A DNA stretch of 64,000 nt, taken from the NCBI GenBank assembly GCA_012934845.2, contig WNNJ02003815.1, positions 1 to 64,000 on the forward strand. Direction: 5' to 3'. Each line of letters opens with the position of its first letter. Positions within the stretch are counted from its first letter, which is position 1. Below the pieces are notes generated by a model. That model did no database searches, was not told the origin of the DNA, and saw nothing but the letters and a program-made list of their open reading frames with translations. Of the stretch, positions 46,766-57,071 are shown piece after piece. The position numbers were made by a program, and so were the translations under genes. Source of the DNA: Pomphorhynchus laevis (Eukaryota > Acanthocephala > Palaeacanthocephala > Echinorhynchida > Pomphorhynchidae).

Positions 46766-47005
46766 CAAATTAGACAAGGTCCGCTCGTCTAACTTAATTT
46801 TCCTTGACATCCGCCGTATCCGCCCCTTATCGATTTCCGTTCCTGTATGTCTCTTCTTTCATCGCTTCTCTTCTCTTAAATCGATTAAGGACTCAGTCTT
46901 TTCGCCAATTCTACAAAATCCATCATGCTACCTCCCAAAGCATCATCAACAACGCCGTTCGAGTGCTCCTACGTAATCCAAGAATTGGTCATGCTGTATG
47001 AAAAT
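46765..47005 (+). mobile_element. LINE lineage A (plus-strand copy), continuation after the nested insertion
   Basis: GACAAGGTCCGCTCGTCTAA through CCGTTCGAGTGCTCC follows the lineage A RT C-terminal region (compare 5557-5750). It stops at about 47,005 against lineage C sequence in the opposite orientation. Confidence 0.8.
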
Positions 47006-48750
47006 ATATGAGCAAAGACTACTTACGGCAAGCCCAATCGCGTTAATTAGGAAAGTGAAAATATCATATGGGCCCGGAGATCCAAATCGGTCAAGCCTTG
47101 TGATTAAGTGCAATACTTCAGATAAACTGATTAGCTTAACAAGATTCTGAGTAGTATTGTGAATAGGATACCATTTCAAAGAGTAAATACCCGAAACAGA
47201 CGATGAAGAATAAAGATGTCCGCTAGGCATTTAGCAATTTCAAACTCAGTATAATAAGCATAATCACCAGAAGTAATGTATGCTATATTATATGAAAGTA
47301 TCCTTGAATATTTCATATATGACCAAAACGTTTTGGTTGATTCTTGATACAATTTGCAATAATATCTTCAAATGCTATTCGATTATCAATTTTCAATCTA
47401 TTGCAGATGTTGCGCACATGCCGATACTTATCTAAGTTTTCAGGATGGGTTTGAGTAATATCCCACAGGGCATTGCGCAATTCTAACACTGCACGAAAAT
47501 CATGATCAAACCACTGAGGGCGAGTAAAATCAATAAAAGCTCTCCGTTTCGGAGCGAACTTATCTGACAAATTAAAGGAAAAGTTATAAGGAATAGTCAG
47601 CCGATCTGAAACAGTAGTAGATCTATAACTACGAGGAAAAATGTTGTAGAAAGCAGCTAATAGATGCTGTGTATCCACCCGAGTCCAATTTTTCTTTGGA
47701 TAGTCCAATTTTGAGCTACAAACGATCTTGTACACTAATTTAATGGAGAGAACATATAGATCACTGTTACTAAGTGGAGGATAATACGCAATATTGTCAA
47801 TATCCCCAATACATCTTGTAAACACAAGATATAGAGTAGCACCGTTGACAGGAGTGGGTTCTTTAAAATGTTGCACTAAAAGTAGGTCATCAAGAAATAA
47901 AGGACGAAATGGTTTTGATACGACTGAAAAGGGTTGACACCCATTCATATTTTAATCTACATTCGGAAGGTTGAAGTCACCTAAAGGACGAATCGTTGCG
48001 ATGAAAAAAATAATAATCCTAAAGCCGATATGTTCTCAAAATGTAAAATATAGATCGACAAACAACACAAGCATTTAATTTCAACAATTGATGAAAAATA
48101 AATTAAATCATCAAAATTGTAATCAGAATAAAACTCATTCTCTAGTTTGGGAGGAGCGGGGTCCAACGTTCTGATGGTCGCCACAAAACTACTTTAAAAT
48201 TACTTATGTATACCTCCATATCTCTTTTGCTTATTCTACTCTGTAGCTTCTCACGAACCTTCATCAATTTCAAACATTCATCAAAATTAATGCCTCTCAA
48301 TTTTCTTATAGTAGAATCTTTTAAGAGGTAATCACAACAAAAAACATCTTAGCGTGGTCAGCAGAACTCAAAACGACATTCGATAAGCGAGGTTTCTCTG
48401 GGTACGCTTCCCAAGACGAATCAAACTCCGAACTTGCAGCTTTATAGCAACATTATTATTCTCTTTTTTTTCAGAAGTCGGGTAAATACTGTACGCACGC
48501 GAGAAACGTCTTCATCAACTCTTACTTGGGAATTGATCATACACGACTCTTTAATTCCACTCAAAATAACATCCATACTTCTGTCGTAATTCCGATATCT
48601 TACTTTTCTTATATTGGATACCCTGTCTGAGGAATTGCTCGCGTCATCAACACCTTCATCCCAATTGTATGATTTATGTTCAATGTTCTTTTGACCAATG
48701 CTCTTTTATGATCAATGTTAATTTTGACCAATTCGCAATTGAATGATTTA
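47005..48750 (-). mobile_element. LINE lineage C, ORF1 end, endonuclease end and RT start
   Basis: Minus strand: an ORF1 C-terminal region at about 48,700-48,200 (VRSLIRLGKRTQRN, KLRGINFDECLKL); a shortened endonuclease around 47,990 (LGDFNLPNVD); then the open frame 47948-47313 with WFDHDFRAVLELRNALWD and HVRNICNRLKIDNRIAFED; then the pre-RT block LSEVLHLITRLDRFGSPGPY in 47230-46946. The element is cut at 47,005 by the lineage A copy. Confidence 0.75.
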
Positions 48751-49139
48751 TCTTTATAATTTAATGTAAGTATATGCTTGTTGATTTGAAATCATTGAAG
48801 ATTGTATTTTTATTGTGTTTAAGCTCTTAATTTTTTGTTCTGATATGCTGTCACAATATTGTCATCAGATATAGCAATTAGAAATTTTTTCTTCAATTAG
48901 AATTTTTTCTTCATGATACGACAGAATTTTAGACCATTAGAACACAAAGTACCATTTAAGCTAAGTACCACTATTAGTGGTCAGTTATAAACATGAGTTA
49001 AGAAAACAGGACTAGACAAGCTTAATGATCCCTACAAATGGTGATATTCAAAACTGGAATACAACCATAACGAAAATATTTATTCACGTTTACTTTTAAT
49101 TTTGGAGCAGGATCACTTACTAGGAAATTAATCACCGAG
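48751..49139. other. Spacer, nothing recognised
   Basis: Mildly AT-rich sequence between two lineage C copies in opposite orientation. No gene is seen. Confidence 0.35.
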
Positions 49140-49606
49140 AACAAATCACTTCTCTGTGTAAGGTTCTCGGACGTTTGGTGGCTTGTAGAATTTGGTATCA
49201 TTTGAACTCTCACAGATTGATAGCGCCTTCCCAACGCGGTTTCCGCTCCGGTCGATCTTGTCTATCGAATTACTAAACGCGCGTGAAATCTGGACTAAAA
49301 CACTTTGTATCGGTGGATCAATTAATGTAATTTTTATTAACTTCAAAGAATTCGACCACATAACAGTTTACATAGCTTACTACTTATGGAGTTTACTTAA
49401 CCTTGTGCAATCGGATTCGCGATTTTTTTTTCACAATAGATATTTTCGAGTAAGAGTTAGTGGCTATCTTTCATCAGCAAAACATGCTCATTGTGGTGTT
49501 TCCCAAGGAACTGTATTTGGCCAACTATTCTTTTTTATTTTCATAAATGGCCTATTTTTACGTATTCAGAGCCATTTTCTGCCCTTTGCTGATGACCTCA
49601 AACTAT

Positions 49607-50215
49607 TTCTGACTCTATCAATGATGTGAATCGTTGCTTATTACAGAATAATAATAAAGACTTTATTAAATACAACAAAATATATAGCATGCAAGAAAAA
49701 CGTAGGTCACAACAAAGTCAGATAAAAATGACAGAACTTCAACTTCATTATTCTTCGTCTTCCCTTTCTCTTTCATGGCCTCAGGTCCAGGGGGATCTGA
49801 ACCCCACCCCAACCGATCCAACACGCCGCATTCCGACTAAACCACCCGGGGTCTTTCACCCCCCCCAAGAATTCAATCGGTGCGGACTATGCTGGGTAAA
49901 CGAGAGTATTACAAAATGACCTTGATCAAATACATAAATGGAGCGACACTACAGGCATGAATATTAATGTTAATAAATGTGTGCATATGAATGGTCTGAC
50001 ACTATCAATGATGTCGATGGTCGCTTATTACAGAATGACCTTGATCAAATACATTACTGGAGCGACACTACATGCATGAATATTAATGTTGATAAATGTG
50101 TGCATATGAATGGTCTGACAGTATCAATGATGTAGATGGTCGCTTATTACAGAATGACCTTGATCAAATACATAAATGGAGCGACACTACAGACATGAAT
50201 ATTAGTGCTGATAAA
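49607..50215 (+). repeat. 119-bp tandem triplication inside LINE C
   Basis: CTATCAATGATGT occurs at 49615, 50002 and near 50121. The second interval is 119 bp. The first is 387 bp, which equals 119 plus the SINE and one target-site copy (268 bp). The unit runs through CGCTTATTACAGAATGACC, ATGGAGCGACACTAC and GAATATTAATGTT to TGGTCTGACA. Confidence 0.9.
49650..49906 (-). mobile_element. tRNA-derived SINE with target-site duplication
   Basis: On the minus strand box A TGGTTTAGTCGG (49844-49833) and box B GGTTCAGATCC (49803-49793) lie 29 bases apart, as in tRNA promoters. The 3' end is an A/T-rich tail (AATAAAGTCTTTATTATT). Flanks are TATTACAGAAT (49639-49649) and TATTACAAAAT (49907-49917), an 11-bp target-site duplication with one difference. 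A leader of about 60 nt precedes box A. Confidence 0.8.
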
Positions 50216-50710
50216 GTATATGAATCTAGGAAATAGTAATTGCGATCGGCAGTTTTATTTGGGAGCTTTACGACCTCATATTGTCATAGAATATAAAAGT
50301 TCACATATTGACATTTACTTAATATTAAAAACACTTTTTCAAGGCTAAATTCGTCGAGTTTTAAGCGACTTTATTGCGGGTTAGTTCGTCTACATATTGA
50401 TTATTATATCCAGGCAACATTTCAATCTACTAAGGCCGAACTTATCAAACTGGAGTCGATACTACGCTTAAAATTATTCTCCACAGCAAAAAGATTGATT
50501 TATCTAGATCTCATAGCGAAGTGACATTTAGTTCATTCCGCAGATAGCTACCCATCGCATTGCGTATCCTTAACCGCTGTCTAAGCATTTGGAATGCGCT
50601 GCCTAGGGAAATTGCATATGCATCTAACTTTTGCTCATTCAAGACATTAGTCAAGCAATGAATCTGGAGTTCGAGGATGGATGCTTTTGAACTATTTTAA
50701 TAATTAAAGT

Positions 50711-51189
50711 ATTTTTGTGGTCAGTTGAAAAAGTCATTTGCGGCTAATAACTTGTAAGTATGAAATTTTGTATTTTATCGATCCTATTTCAAAATTTAAA
50801 GCGTAAAATGGCTTAACATAATTTATTTTTATTTACGCTAAGTTTGCTAAGCGCGTTAGATACTGATATATAGGTGATCCAAAGAAACATGTAATAATTC
50901 AACCGCTGAGACACAATTACATAACATGTCGACACTAGACCACATTTACATGAACGTTTTACAAATATATGAATTTGTAGTGTTTGTGAACAAGGCGAAA
51001 AGCAAAACGTTGAACAGTCAAGTTTTTGTTCTCTTTACTGATTGTTAATATACCATCAAAATATAAACGATCAGCTGTGGTGAAATTTTCCAAAAATTGA
51101 TGATCGAATCCATTATGGATCTTTGATGGCATGCTCAATCAACTTTTTCATTATATATAATGAAAGCACAGATTCTATGATTTCCAAAT
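50711..51189. other. Intergenic, nothing recognised
   Basis: No coding frame or named repeat is seen. Confidence 0.35.
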
Positions 51190-51510
51190 CACATCGATTC
51201 AAATAAGTCAATCTAAGCCGTAGACCCATCAATTATAAGAACTTACGTTCGCATCTAAAAGTGCAAATATAGTTCAAAAGGAAACTACAGCGATACACAG
51301 CATTGTGATGAATTCGGGTTTAACATTGCACGCAGTAGCGGAAGAAACAATCCCAAATGTCAGGCTTAAATCTGTCATATTGTGAGTGAAGGTGTATGGA
51401 GTTGGAAATAATGAAGGAATGATACCGTAGCTTGTTTCTGTTGCTAAATCACGGTGTCATCTAGCAAAATTAGCACATACATAGAATTACAATTCATTAT
51501 AAACAGCATC
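51190..51510 (+). mobile_element. tRNA-headed SINE (S2), older copy
   Basis: The body GTGCAAATATAGTTCAAAAG, GCACGCAGTAGCGGAAGAAA, CAGGCTTAAATC and GGAATGATACCGTAGC matches the copy at 51760-52060 at about 75-80%. The tRNA-like head is decayed (ACGTTCGCATCT in place of GGTTCGAATCT). It carries the same GTGATGA ... GAAAC arrangement. Confidence 0.65.
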
Positions 51511-51759
51511 TGGTGATCTATTTCAAGACGCTATTAATAATCTGTGTAATTAACAGTAAATTAATTCAGAAACAAAAACTTCTAATACTTCAAATGATGA
51601 CAAGCACCAATTATATGATCTCGTGATCACATCATCGTTAAATATAAAGAAATAATGCTTAAAATGCATCTCGGAAAATGTAATTTCAGAGAGTCATTAC
51701 ATTGAAGGTTTCATATACTAAAGAATTTATATATCTACAGAACGGTTAGACGGTTTTAG

Positions 51760-52060
51760 CTGTACTGGATGGTCAGCCTAGTCGGTAAAGCATAGACCTA
51801 ACGATCGAAACAACTAGGTTCGAATCTGGAAGTGCAAATAGTGTTCAACAGGAAACTACAGCGGTGTACAACTTTCTGATGAGTTCTGGTGTACCATGGC
51901 ACGCAGTAGCGGACGAAACAATACCAATTTGTCAGGCTAAAATCGGGCATGTTGTTAATCAACGCGTTTGGAATTGGAAGTAATAAAGGAATGATACCGT
52001 AGCTAATTTCTGCCGCGAAGTCACCTTGTGTGATCAAGCAAAATTGACAAAATAAATGAA
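51760..52060 (+). mobile_element. tRNA-headed SINE (S2) with hammerhead-like core
   Basis: Box A GGTCAGCCTAGTCGG (about 51770-51785) and box B GGTTCGAATCT (51818-51828) give a clear tRNA-derived RNA polymerase III head. The body holds CTGATGA (51876-51882), a short helix GTTC/GGAC (51883-51886 / 51911-51914), GAAA (51915-51918), a CAA/TTG helix and GTC (51931-51933). The 3' end is an AAATTGACAAAATAAATGAAAG-type tail, described here only by composition. Confidence 0.7.
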
Positions 52061-52329
52061 AGAATCCATTGAAGGATCACCAGCACCGATTCTACGATCT
52101 CCTGATATAAATGTCCACTACGCAGGTTTTCAACTGGAACCCACTTGCCTATGTCTAACTATAAATCATGATATATCCCTCCCAAACACCACTATATATA
52201 AATTACAAAGGCAATAGCACGGCTGCCTGCGATCCTCAGAGGACCAATAAATAAATTAGAGGTCTGATTCAATTAGGACGGTCTATTACACCGTTATGCT
52301 TCTTTCTACATATATAATTTCATGTTTCT

Positions 52330-52390
52330 ACACTGCAAGACGGTTTACCATTTCGGTTTTGAGAAGCATCATCAGTTGCTGCACATACAA
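52330..52390 (-). ncRNA. Type I hammerhead ribozyme, core intact
   Basis: Minus strand: stem I 5' GCAGCAA, core CTGATGA (52375-52369, intact), stem II TGCTT-CTCA-AAACC (three of five pairs left), GAAA (52354-52351, intact), stem III TGG-TAAA-CCG, TC at the cleavage position (52340-52339), stem I 3' TTGCAG (52338-52333). All catalytic-core bases are present; the helices are weakened by mutation. Confidence 0.8.
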
Positions 52391-52685
52391 TTCGTTCACG
52401 TGAAAAACATACCATATAGATTAAAGCAGGAAGAATTCACTATATGCTAATTGAATGACGTAGCTTTCGCTTTCGAAGTCAATGCAATGCAGTGAATTAT
52501 TTTCAGTGTAATAGACTTCAGCGGGATCATTAAATGACCAATATAATAAATTACAAAGGAAATAGCACCGCTGTCTGTGATCCTCAGAGGACCGATAAAT
52601 GAATCAGAGGTTTGATTCAACCATATAGTGAATATTTTCTGCTTTAATCTATACATAGTATGTTTTTCATTTGTATGTATTGTAT

Positions 52686-52741
52686 GTGCTGCAACTGATG
52701 AGACTTTTCAAAGACTAAACTGTGCGCCGTCTTGCAGTGTA
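52686..52741 (+). ncRNA. Type I hammerhead ribozyme, decayed copy
   Basis: Stem I CTGCAA, core CTGATGA (52695-52701), stem II GACTT-TTCA-AAGAC (four of five pairs), TAAA where GAAA is required (52716-52719), stem III CTG-TGCG-CCG, TC (52730-52731), stem I TTGCAG (52732-52737). The G12 to T change should abolish activity. Confidence 0.75.
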
Positions 52742-52980
52742 GAAACATGAAATTCTCTATGTATAGAGAGAATCAGAACGGTATAATAGACAGTCTTGGT
52801 TCAATCAAACTTCTTATACATACTCCATGAGAGCTTTAGCATTTTCTCATCAATAATGCATCTACTGCTCAGGCTTCGATAAACTGGAACCCACTAACCA
52901 ATCTCAAATGTTATAATCATGTTATCTCCCTCCCAACACCACAAGACAGCTCTATTACAAGACTGTTTTTTCAGAGTCAT

Positions 52981-53394
52981 CAGTTGTTTAGAGCAGAATC
53001 ATCTGTCTAGATTTTGCTCTGGTTCTTTAGAGCAGATTATCAGTTGTGACATCTATCTTACTTTCATTTATTTCATTTAATATAATTCAATTGAATCGGA
53101 AGACTGTTTACCAGAATGCGCTGCTATTCGATATATAAACAACTATATATACAACGTATTATAAATAAAATATATAATATAAATAATACAATATATAAAT
53201 ATCATATGTTTATATTAAGATATTGATAAAGTGTTATTGAGTATAATTCATAAACTTATATAATGCTCAGTATACATTAATAATCAGTAAATATTTGTAT
53301 TGTACACCAAAAAATGACTGTTTTTGATTTATCTAATATGAGTCATTCAAATTGAATACTAAATTAAATTCAATTTCGCAATTCTTTTAAGATA
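52981..53394. other. Upstream region of GPKOW
   Basis: Very AT-rich. No promoter element can be named. A large intron or promoter function is unsupported. Confidence 0.3.
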
Positions 53395-56300
53395 ATGGTA
53401 AGCTTCAAGATTAATAATAGCAAAAATACGGCACTACAAGCAACTATACTCCATGACATCTCAGACGATGAGTCCAATATTCCTGTTGAATATGTATCAG
53501 CTATCGGCAAGAACAATGACATTGAAAGATCTATGAATAATATTAACCTTATCAACGGCAAGGACATTATACAATGTAAAGAAAACAAACTTGAAATTCC
53601 ACTAATACGTCCACAAACAGGTGTTTCTGACGAAATCAACTATGACGAGATGCCAATCGATCAATTCGGTAAATTTCCATCATCCCATATCAGTGCATAC
53701 GTCATGCTTATTTTAGAATAAAATATGCGGTATTTTATTGTATATTTTTATTATACTTATGATATTTCAATATATTTGTAATTAATTTATTATTTTTATT
53801 TTTTTATATTTTAACTCATTTTAGAAATTTATCATTTGCGATTTAGCATTTTATAAATAAAACTTATAAATTAAATTGCTTTCAAATGATGACATCTTAT
53901 TGTTTTCAAATTAGGTAAGCAAACATAAAATGAACTATGAAGGCAAAGCTTGAATTCCCATAAGCATTGAAATAATTGTTATTAATAGGAAAGTAATCAT
54001 AATTTAGCAATTATGCATTTCTAGAAAACACAGTTCCTCCTAATGACCTATAATCTTTATTGAAGAGTGCACTAATAGCGTGCTATTTGTAACATGCTAT
54101 TTGAGGCGTGTCGTTTGAAACACCTAATTTGAGCAGATCATATGCGTTATCACTTGAAAATTGATAATAATGAAATAATATATTAATTATTTATTATTTA
54201 ATTATTATTTAACTATTTATATTTTATTGAGCATTATTTTTAATTTGCAATATAAAATACGTAGACTCAGCTAGCTGATCTGATCTCTGTATATTCGTTT
54301 GCCTCTGCTGCGAAAAGTAGAAATATTCACGTGGCTGCGGCAATTAATTAAAATTATTTTTTCATAAATTGCATGAAAGGCAGTTAATGGTTAATATGTT
54401 TTCGCGTTCTTGCCGAATTGAAAGGCGAATGTGTCGTTTTATTCTTGATTCAATCTTTATTATGAGCAATGCAAGAATTCGCTATTACCAGGAGATGCAA
54501 GCCGTAATAATCAATATGAACATCCAAGTCTTTTACTTACCGCCCTACTTTCCTTGTCCTTATTCAATCAAAAGCGTATTGTTGGTGTGGAAAGATCTGG
54601 TTATTAGAAGATAATGGCAAGATAAAAACGAGTTTATTTTATGATTTATTATTTAATTATTTAATAATTAAATAATAAATTATTAATTATATATAGCGTG
54701 CTATTTGGAACATGCTATTTGAGACGTGCCGTTTAAAGCACGTCATTTAAGCGGATCTGGATCATACCACTTGGAAATTGATAGTAATGAAATAATATAA
54801 TACTCATTTATTATTTACTTATTTATTATTTACTTATTAAATTATTTATTATTTAATTAATTATCTTTTATTTATAATTAAATAAAAGCTTTTTTAGTTT
54901 ATAAATAAAAATACGTAGACTCAGTTAGCTGATATGATATCCGTATATTCGATTGCTTCGGTTGAGAAAAGTAGAAATATTTGTGGCTGCGGCAATTAAT
55001 TAAAATTGTGTTTTCGCTTTCTTAGCCGAATTGAAAGGCGAATGTGCCGTTTTTTCTTGATATGATCTTTTTTATGAATAAAGCGAGAATCCGCCATTAC
55101 CTAGGGTACAAGCCGAAATAGTCAATATAATTATAAAGTTTTTTTGCTTACCGCCCTACTTTACTTTTCCTTATTCAATTGAAAACGTATTTTGGTGTGG
55201 AAAGACCTAGTTATTAGAAGAGAAAGCCTAGATAAAAACGAATTAAGGTCTGCAATTTCTACTTGCTTCGCTGAAATCATGTCAGACCATTGCATTTCCT
55301 TTTTTAGGAAAATGTTCAACCATTGAGGAAACACATTAATTGCAAAAAAGTAAAATTTTTACTAAAGGTATCGAGATTGATTGAAAAACTATATATTTTA
55401 ATATATTTATGACAAATTAGTGGCAAATTTCCTCTCCTAATTCAAATGTTCTATCCTTTATTCTAATACATCGTATGTTATTTAAAAGTCAATTCATAAA
55501 AATTGATTTTTATTTTAAATTTTAATTATAAATTTTATCTTTATATAAATTATATTAAATTTTATATAACGATTATTAATTATTTATTATTATTTATTAT
55601 TTAATTATTTAAATGTTATTTAGATTATTTTTTAATTTATAAATAATATTAAATACGCAGACTCAGTTAACTGATCTGATTTCATTGTTTTATTTAAAAA
55701 TAAAATGAAATCCAACTATTTCATTTTTTAATTAATAAAAATTGATTTTTATTTTAAATTTTAGCTTTATAAATATTAATTATACAAAATATTATATAAT
55801 AATTATTTATTATCTATAATTATTTATTATTTAAATGTTATTTAGATTATTTTTCTTATTTATAAATAATATTAAATACTTAGACTCAGTTAGCTGATCT
55901 GATTTATTAGTATTCTAAGCTTTTACCAATTGCGTAAATTTGTTCTTATGGTTATTTTCACGGAGGTAAAATTAAAAGCGGCACGTTCAATTTTTTTAAT
56001 TTTGTATAGTCTTACATTTTGATTAAGAATTAATTAAATCATTAATTACTTTAATTAATTGTAACTAAAATTTGGCAAGGTGTTCAACCTGGATAATAGA
56101 CATTGGACGTATATGGGTTATAAATATGCAATACCTCCTTAACGACTCATTAAGAATTAAAAATTGTGCTGGATGATTAGATAACTTGGACGAATCAATA
56201 AGTTCATTTTGTTATTAATGTTATTAATAACATATTATGTAATATGAATATAATAAGTAATAATATTACTTATTACTTATTATAATAAGTAATAAGATAT

Positions 56301-57071
56301 TAATAAATAATATTAATAACATAATAACATAATATTTTATTATGTTATTATTATCACTACCAAGATTAAAGCATTACACTTCTTTATATAGCGTTATGTT
56401 AAACCCACGTATTGATAAGATATCGATGCTCGAATTCCTACACTAAGAAATTTGGGGAAAATCCTCAGTGAGAATGATTGGTCTTGATTTTAAATTTTAC
56501 AAATATTCCCGGTTATTCAGTCTTAATCTTAATAATATACAAGTCAAATATCCATATTAAAACCAAGAAATCATATAGTTGGCGGAACCAACAGTACCGC
56601 TTAAATGAAGTTCTTACTTGTACTTCAAAAAGTATCAAGTAAATTAAACCATAAATTAAAATTTATCCCCAAATTATATCCTGATTTTCTATATTTTAAA
56701 TAGGTAGTGCATGTTTACGAGGAATGATGCGATCGGAGAAAGATAAAACGATACTATCGCGTCCGCTTCGCAGTCCTGATCGCCGACCACCTTCACTGGG
56801 ATTAGGTGCTGATCAAATTTGTTTAGAGAGGATGAAAAAATTGAAAGCTTATCGAGAAAACAGTGCCAAGGTTCCTTTGATTGGTAGGTATGTTCGATTC
56901 AAGGAACAGTCAACGGTACATTATGGTCAAATCGTTGCCATTGATGAGGATATGGCACGTTTGTTCGTAAGATTATCAGAATCTCAACGAGGAGAACGAG
57001 AAACCGTATTATCGGTTTCCGAATATGCAGTGGATGTAATATCTGATCGTTGCTATGATCGCAATGCATAA
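53395..57071 (+). CDS. GPKOW: GPKOW-like spliceosomal protein, two exons, short
   Basis: GPKOW (Spp2 in yeast) binds the helicase DHX16 and activates the spliceosome. Exon 1 (53395-53668) starts MVSFKINNSK and holds the family blocks EYVSAIGK, LEIPLIRPQTG and INYDEMPIDQF. The donor CG|GTAAAT is phase 1. Exon 2 begins at 56704 after TTTAAATAG, restores a Gly codon and continues SACLRGM (family GLAMLRGMGW), PPSLGLGAD (KGLGLGAN) and a KOW-type segment VPLIGRYVRFKEQSTVHYGQ ... VSEYAVDVIS (family VVTVSEYYLRPVS). The stop gives about 213 residues. Human GPKOW is about 476 residues with a second KOW domain, which is absent here, and the G-patch has lost most glycines. The 3.0-kb intron is packed with PLE tails and transposase remnants. 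Confidence 0.75.
54015..55910 (+). mobile_element. PLE tails and duplicated DDE transposase fragments in the GPKOW intron
   Basis: PLE tails ending near CTCAGCTAGCTGATCTGAT lie at about 54290, 54935, 55680 and 55905. The first is preceded by a worn pseudoknot-module remnant (CAGTTCCTCCTAATGACC). Between tails are two copies, about 620 bp apart, of GTGCTATTTGGAACATGC and a transposase C terminus: 54369-54616 reads FIMSNARIRYYQEMQAV then YLPPYFPCPYSIKSVLLVWK, the Tc1/mariner-IS630 signature LPPYSPxLNPIE. The second copy is at 55010-55240 and more decayed. Non-functional. Confidence 0.7.
55911..56703. other. AT-rich remainder of the GPKOW intron
   Basis: Contains AT-only palindromes at about 56215-56350. 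Nothing else is seen. Confidence 0.4.

Larger units (their letters stand above)
49140..50710 (+). mobile_element. LINE lineage C, RT to C terminus, with internal SINE and triplication
   Basis: The frame at 49192-49629 carries APSQRGFRSGRSCLSNY-like sequence, AREIWTKTLCIGGSINVIFI, HCGVSQGTVFGQLFFFIFIN and PFADDLKLFLT. The LINE then holds a 119-bp unit in three copies (49607-50215), the first split by a SINE (49650-49906). It continues with LRPHIVIEY-like and LRXYCGLVRLHIDYYIQAT-like pieces to a tail near 50,700. It is broken in several places. Confidence 0.8.
52090..52980. repeat. Cluster of hammerhead repeats and a second module, in mixed orientation
   Basis: Two module types alternate. Module P (GGAACCCACT ... 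CTCCCTCCCA ... CCTCAGAGGACCAATAAAT) is whole at 52125-52270, present as its second half at 52540-52620 and as its first half at 52895-52960. Module H (hammerhead repeat) is at 52455-52240 on the minus strand and at 52621-52810 on the plus strand. The arrangement suggests tandem copies rearranged by inversion. Confidence 0.75.

Noticed and set aside
42905-47005. Single lineage C element spanning 41.9-48.7 kb split by lineage A
   Set aside because: The two lineage C pieces lie on the same strand, but more than 300 codons of RT between them are missing, so one parent element cannot be shown.
51760-51830. A true tRNA gene at the box A/B head
   Set aside because: No acceptor stem closes after box B, and the head continues into a repeated SINE body.
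53395-53639. Minus-strand 89-codon frame 53639-53370
   Set aside because: Antisense shadow of GPKOW exon 1.
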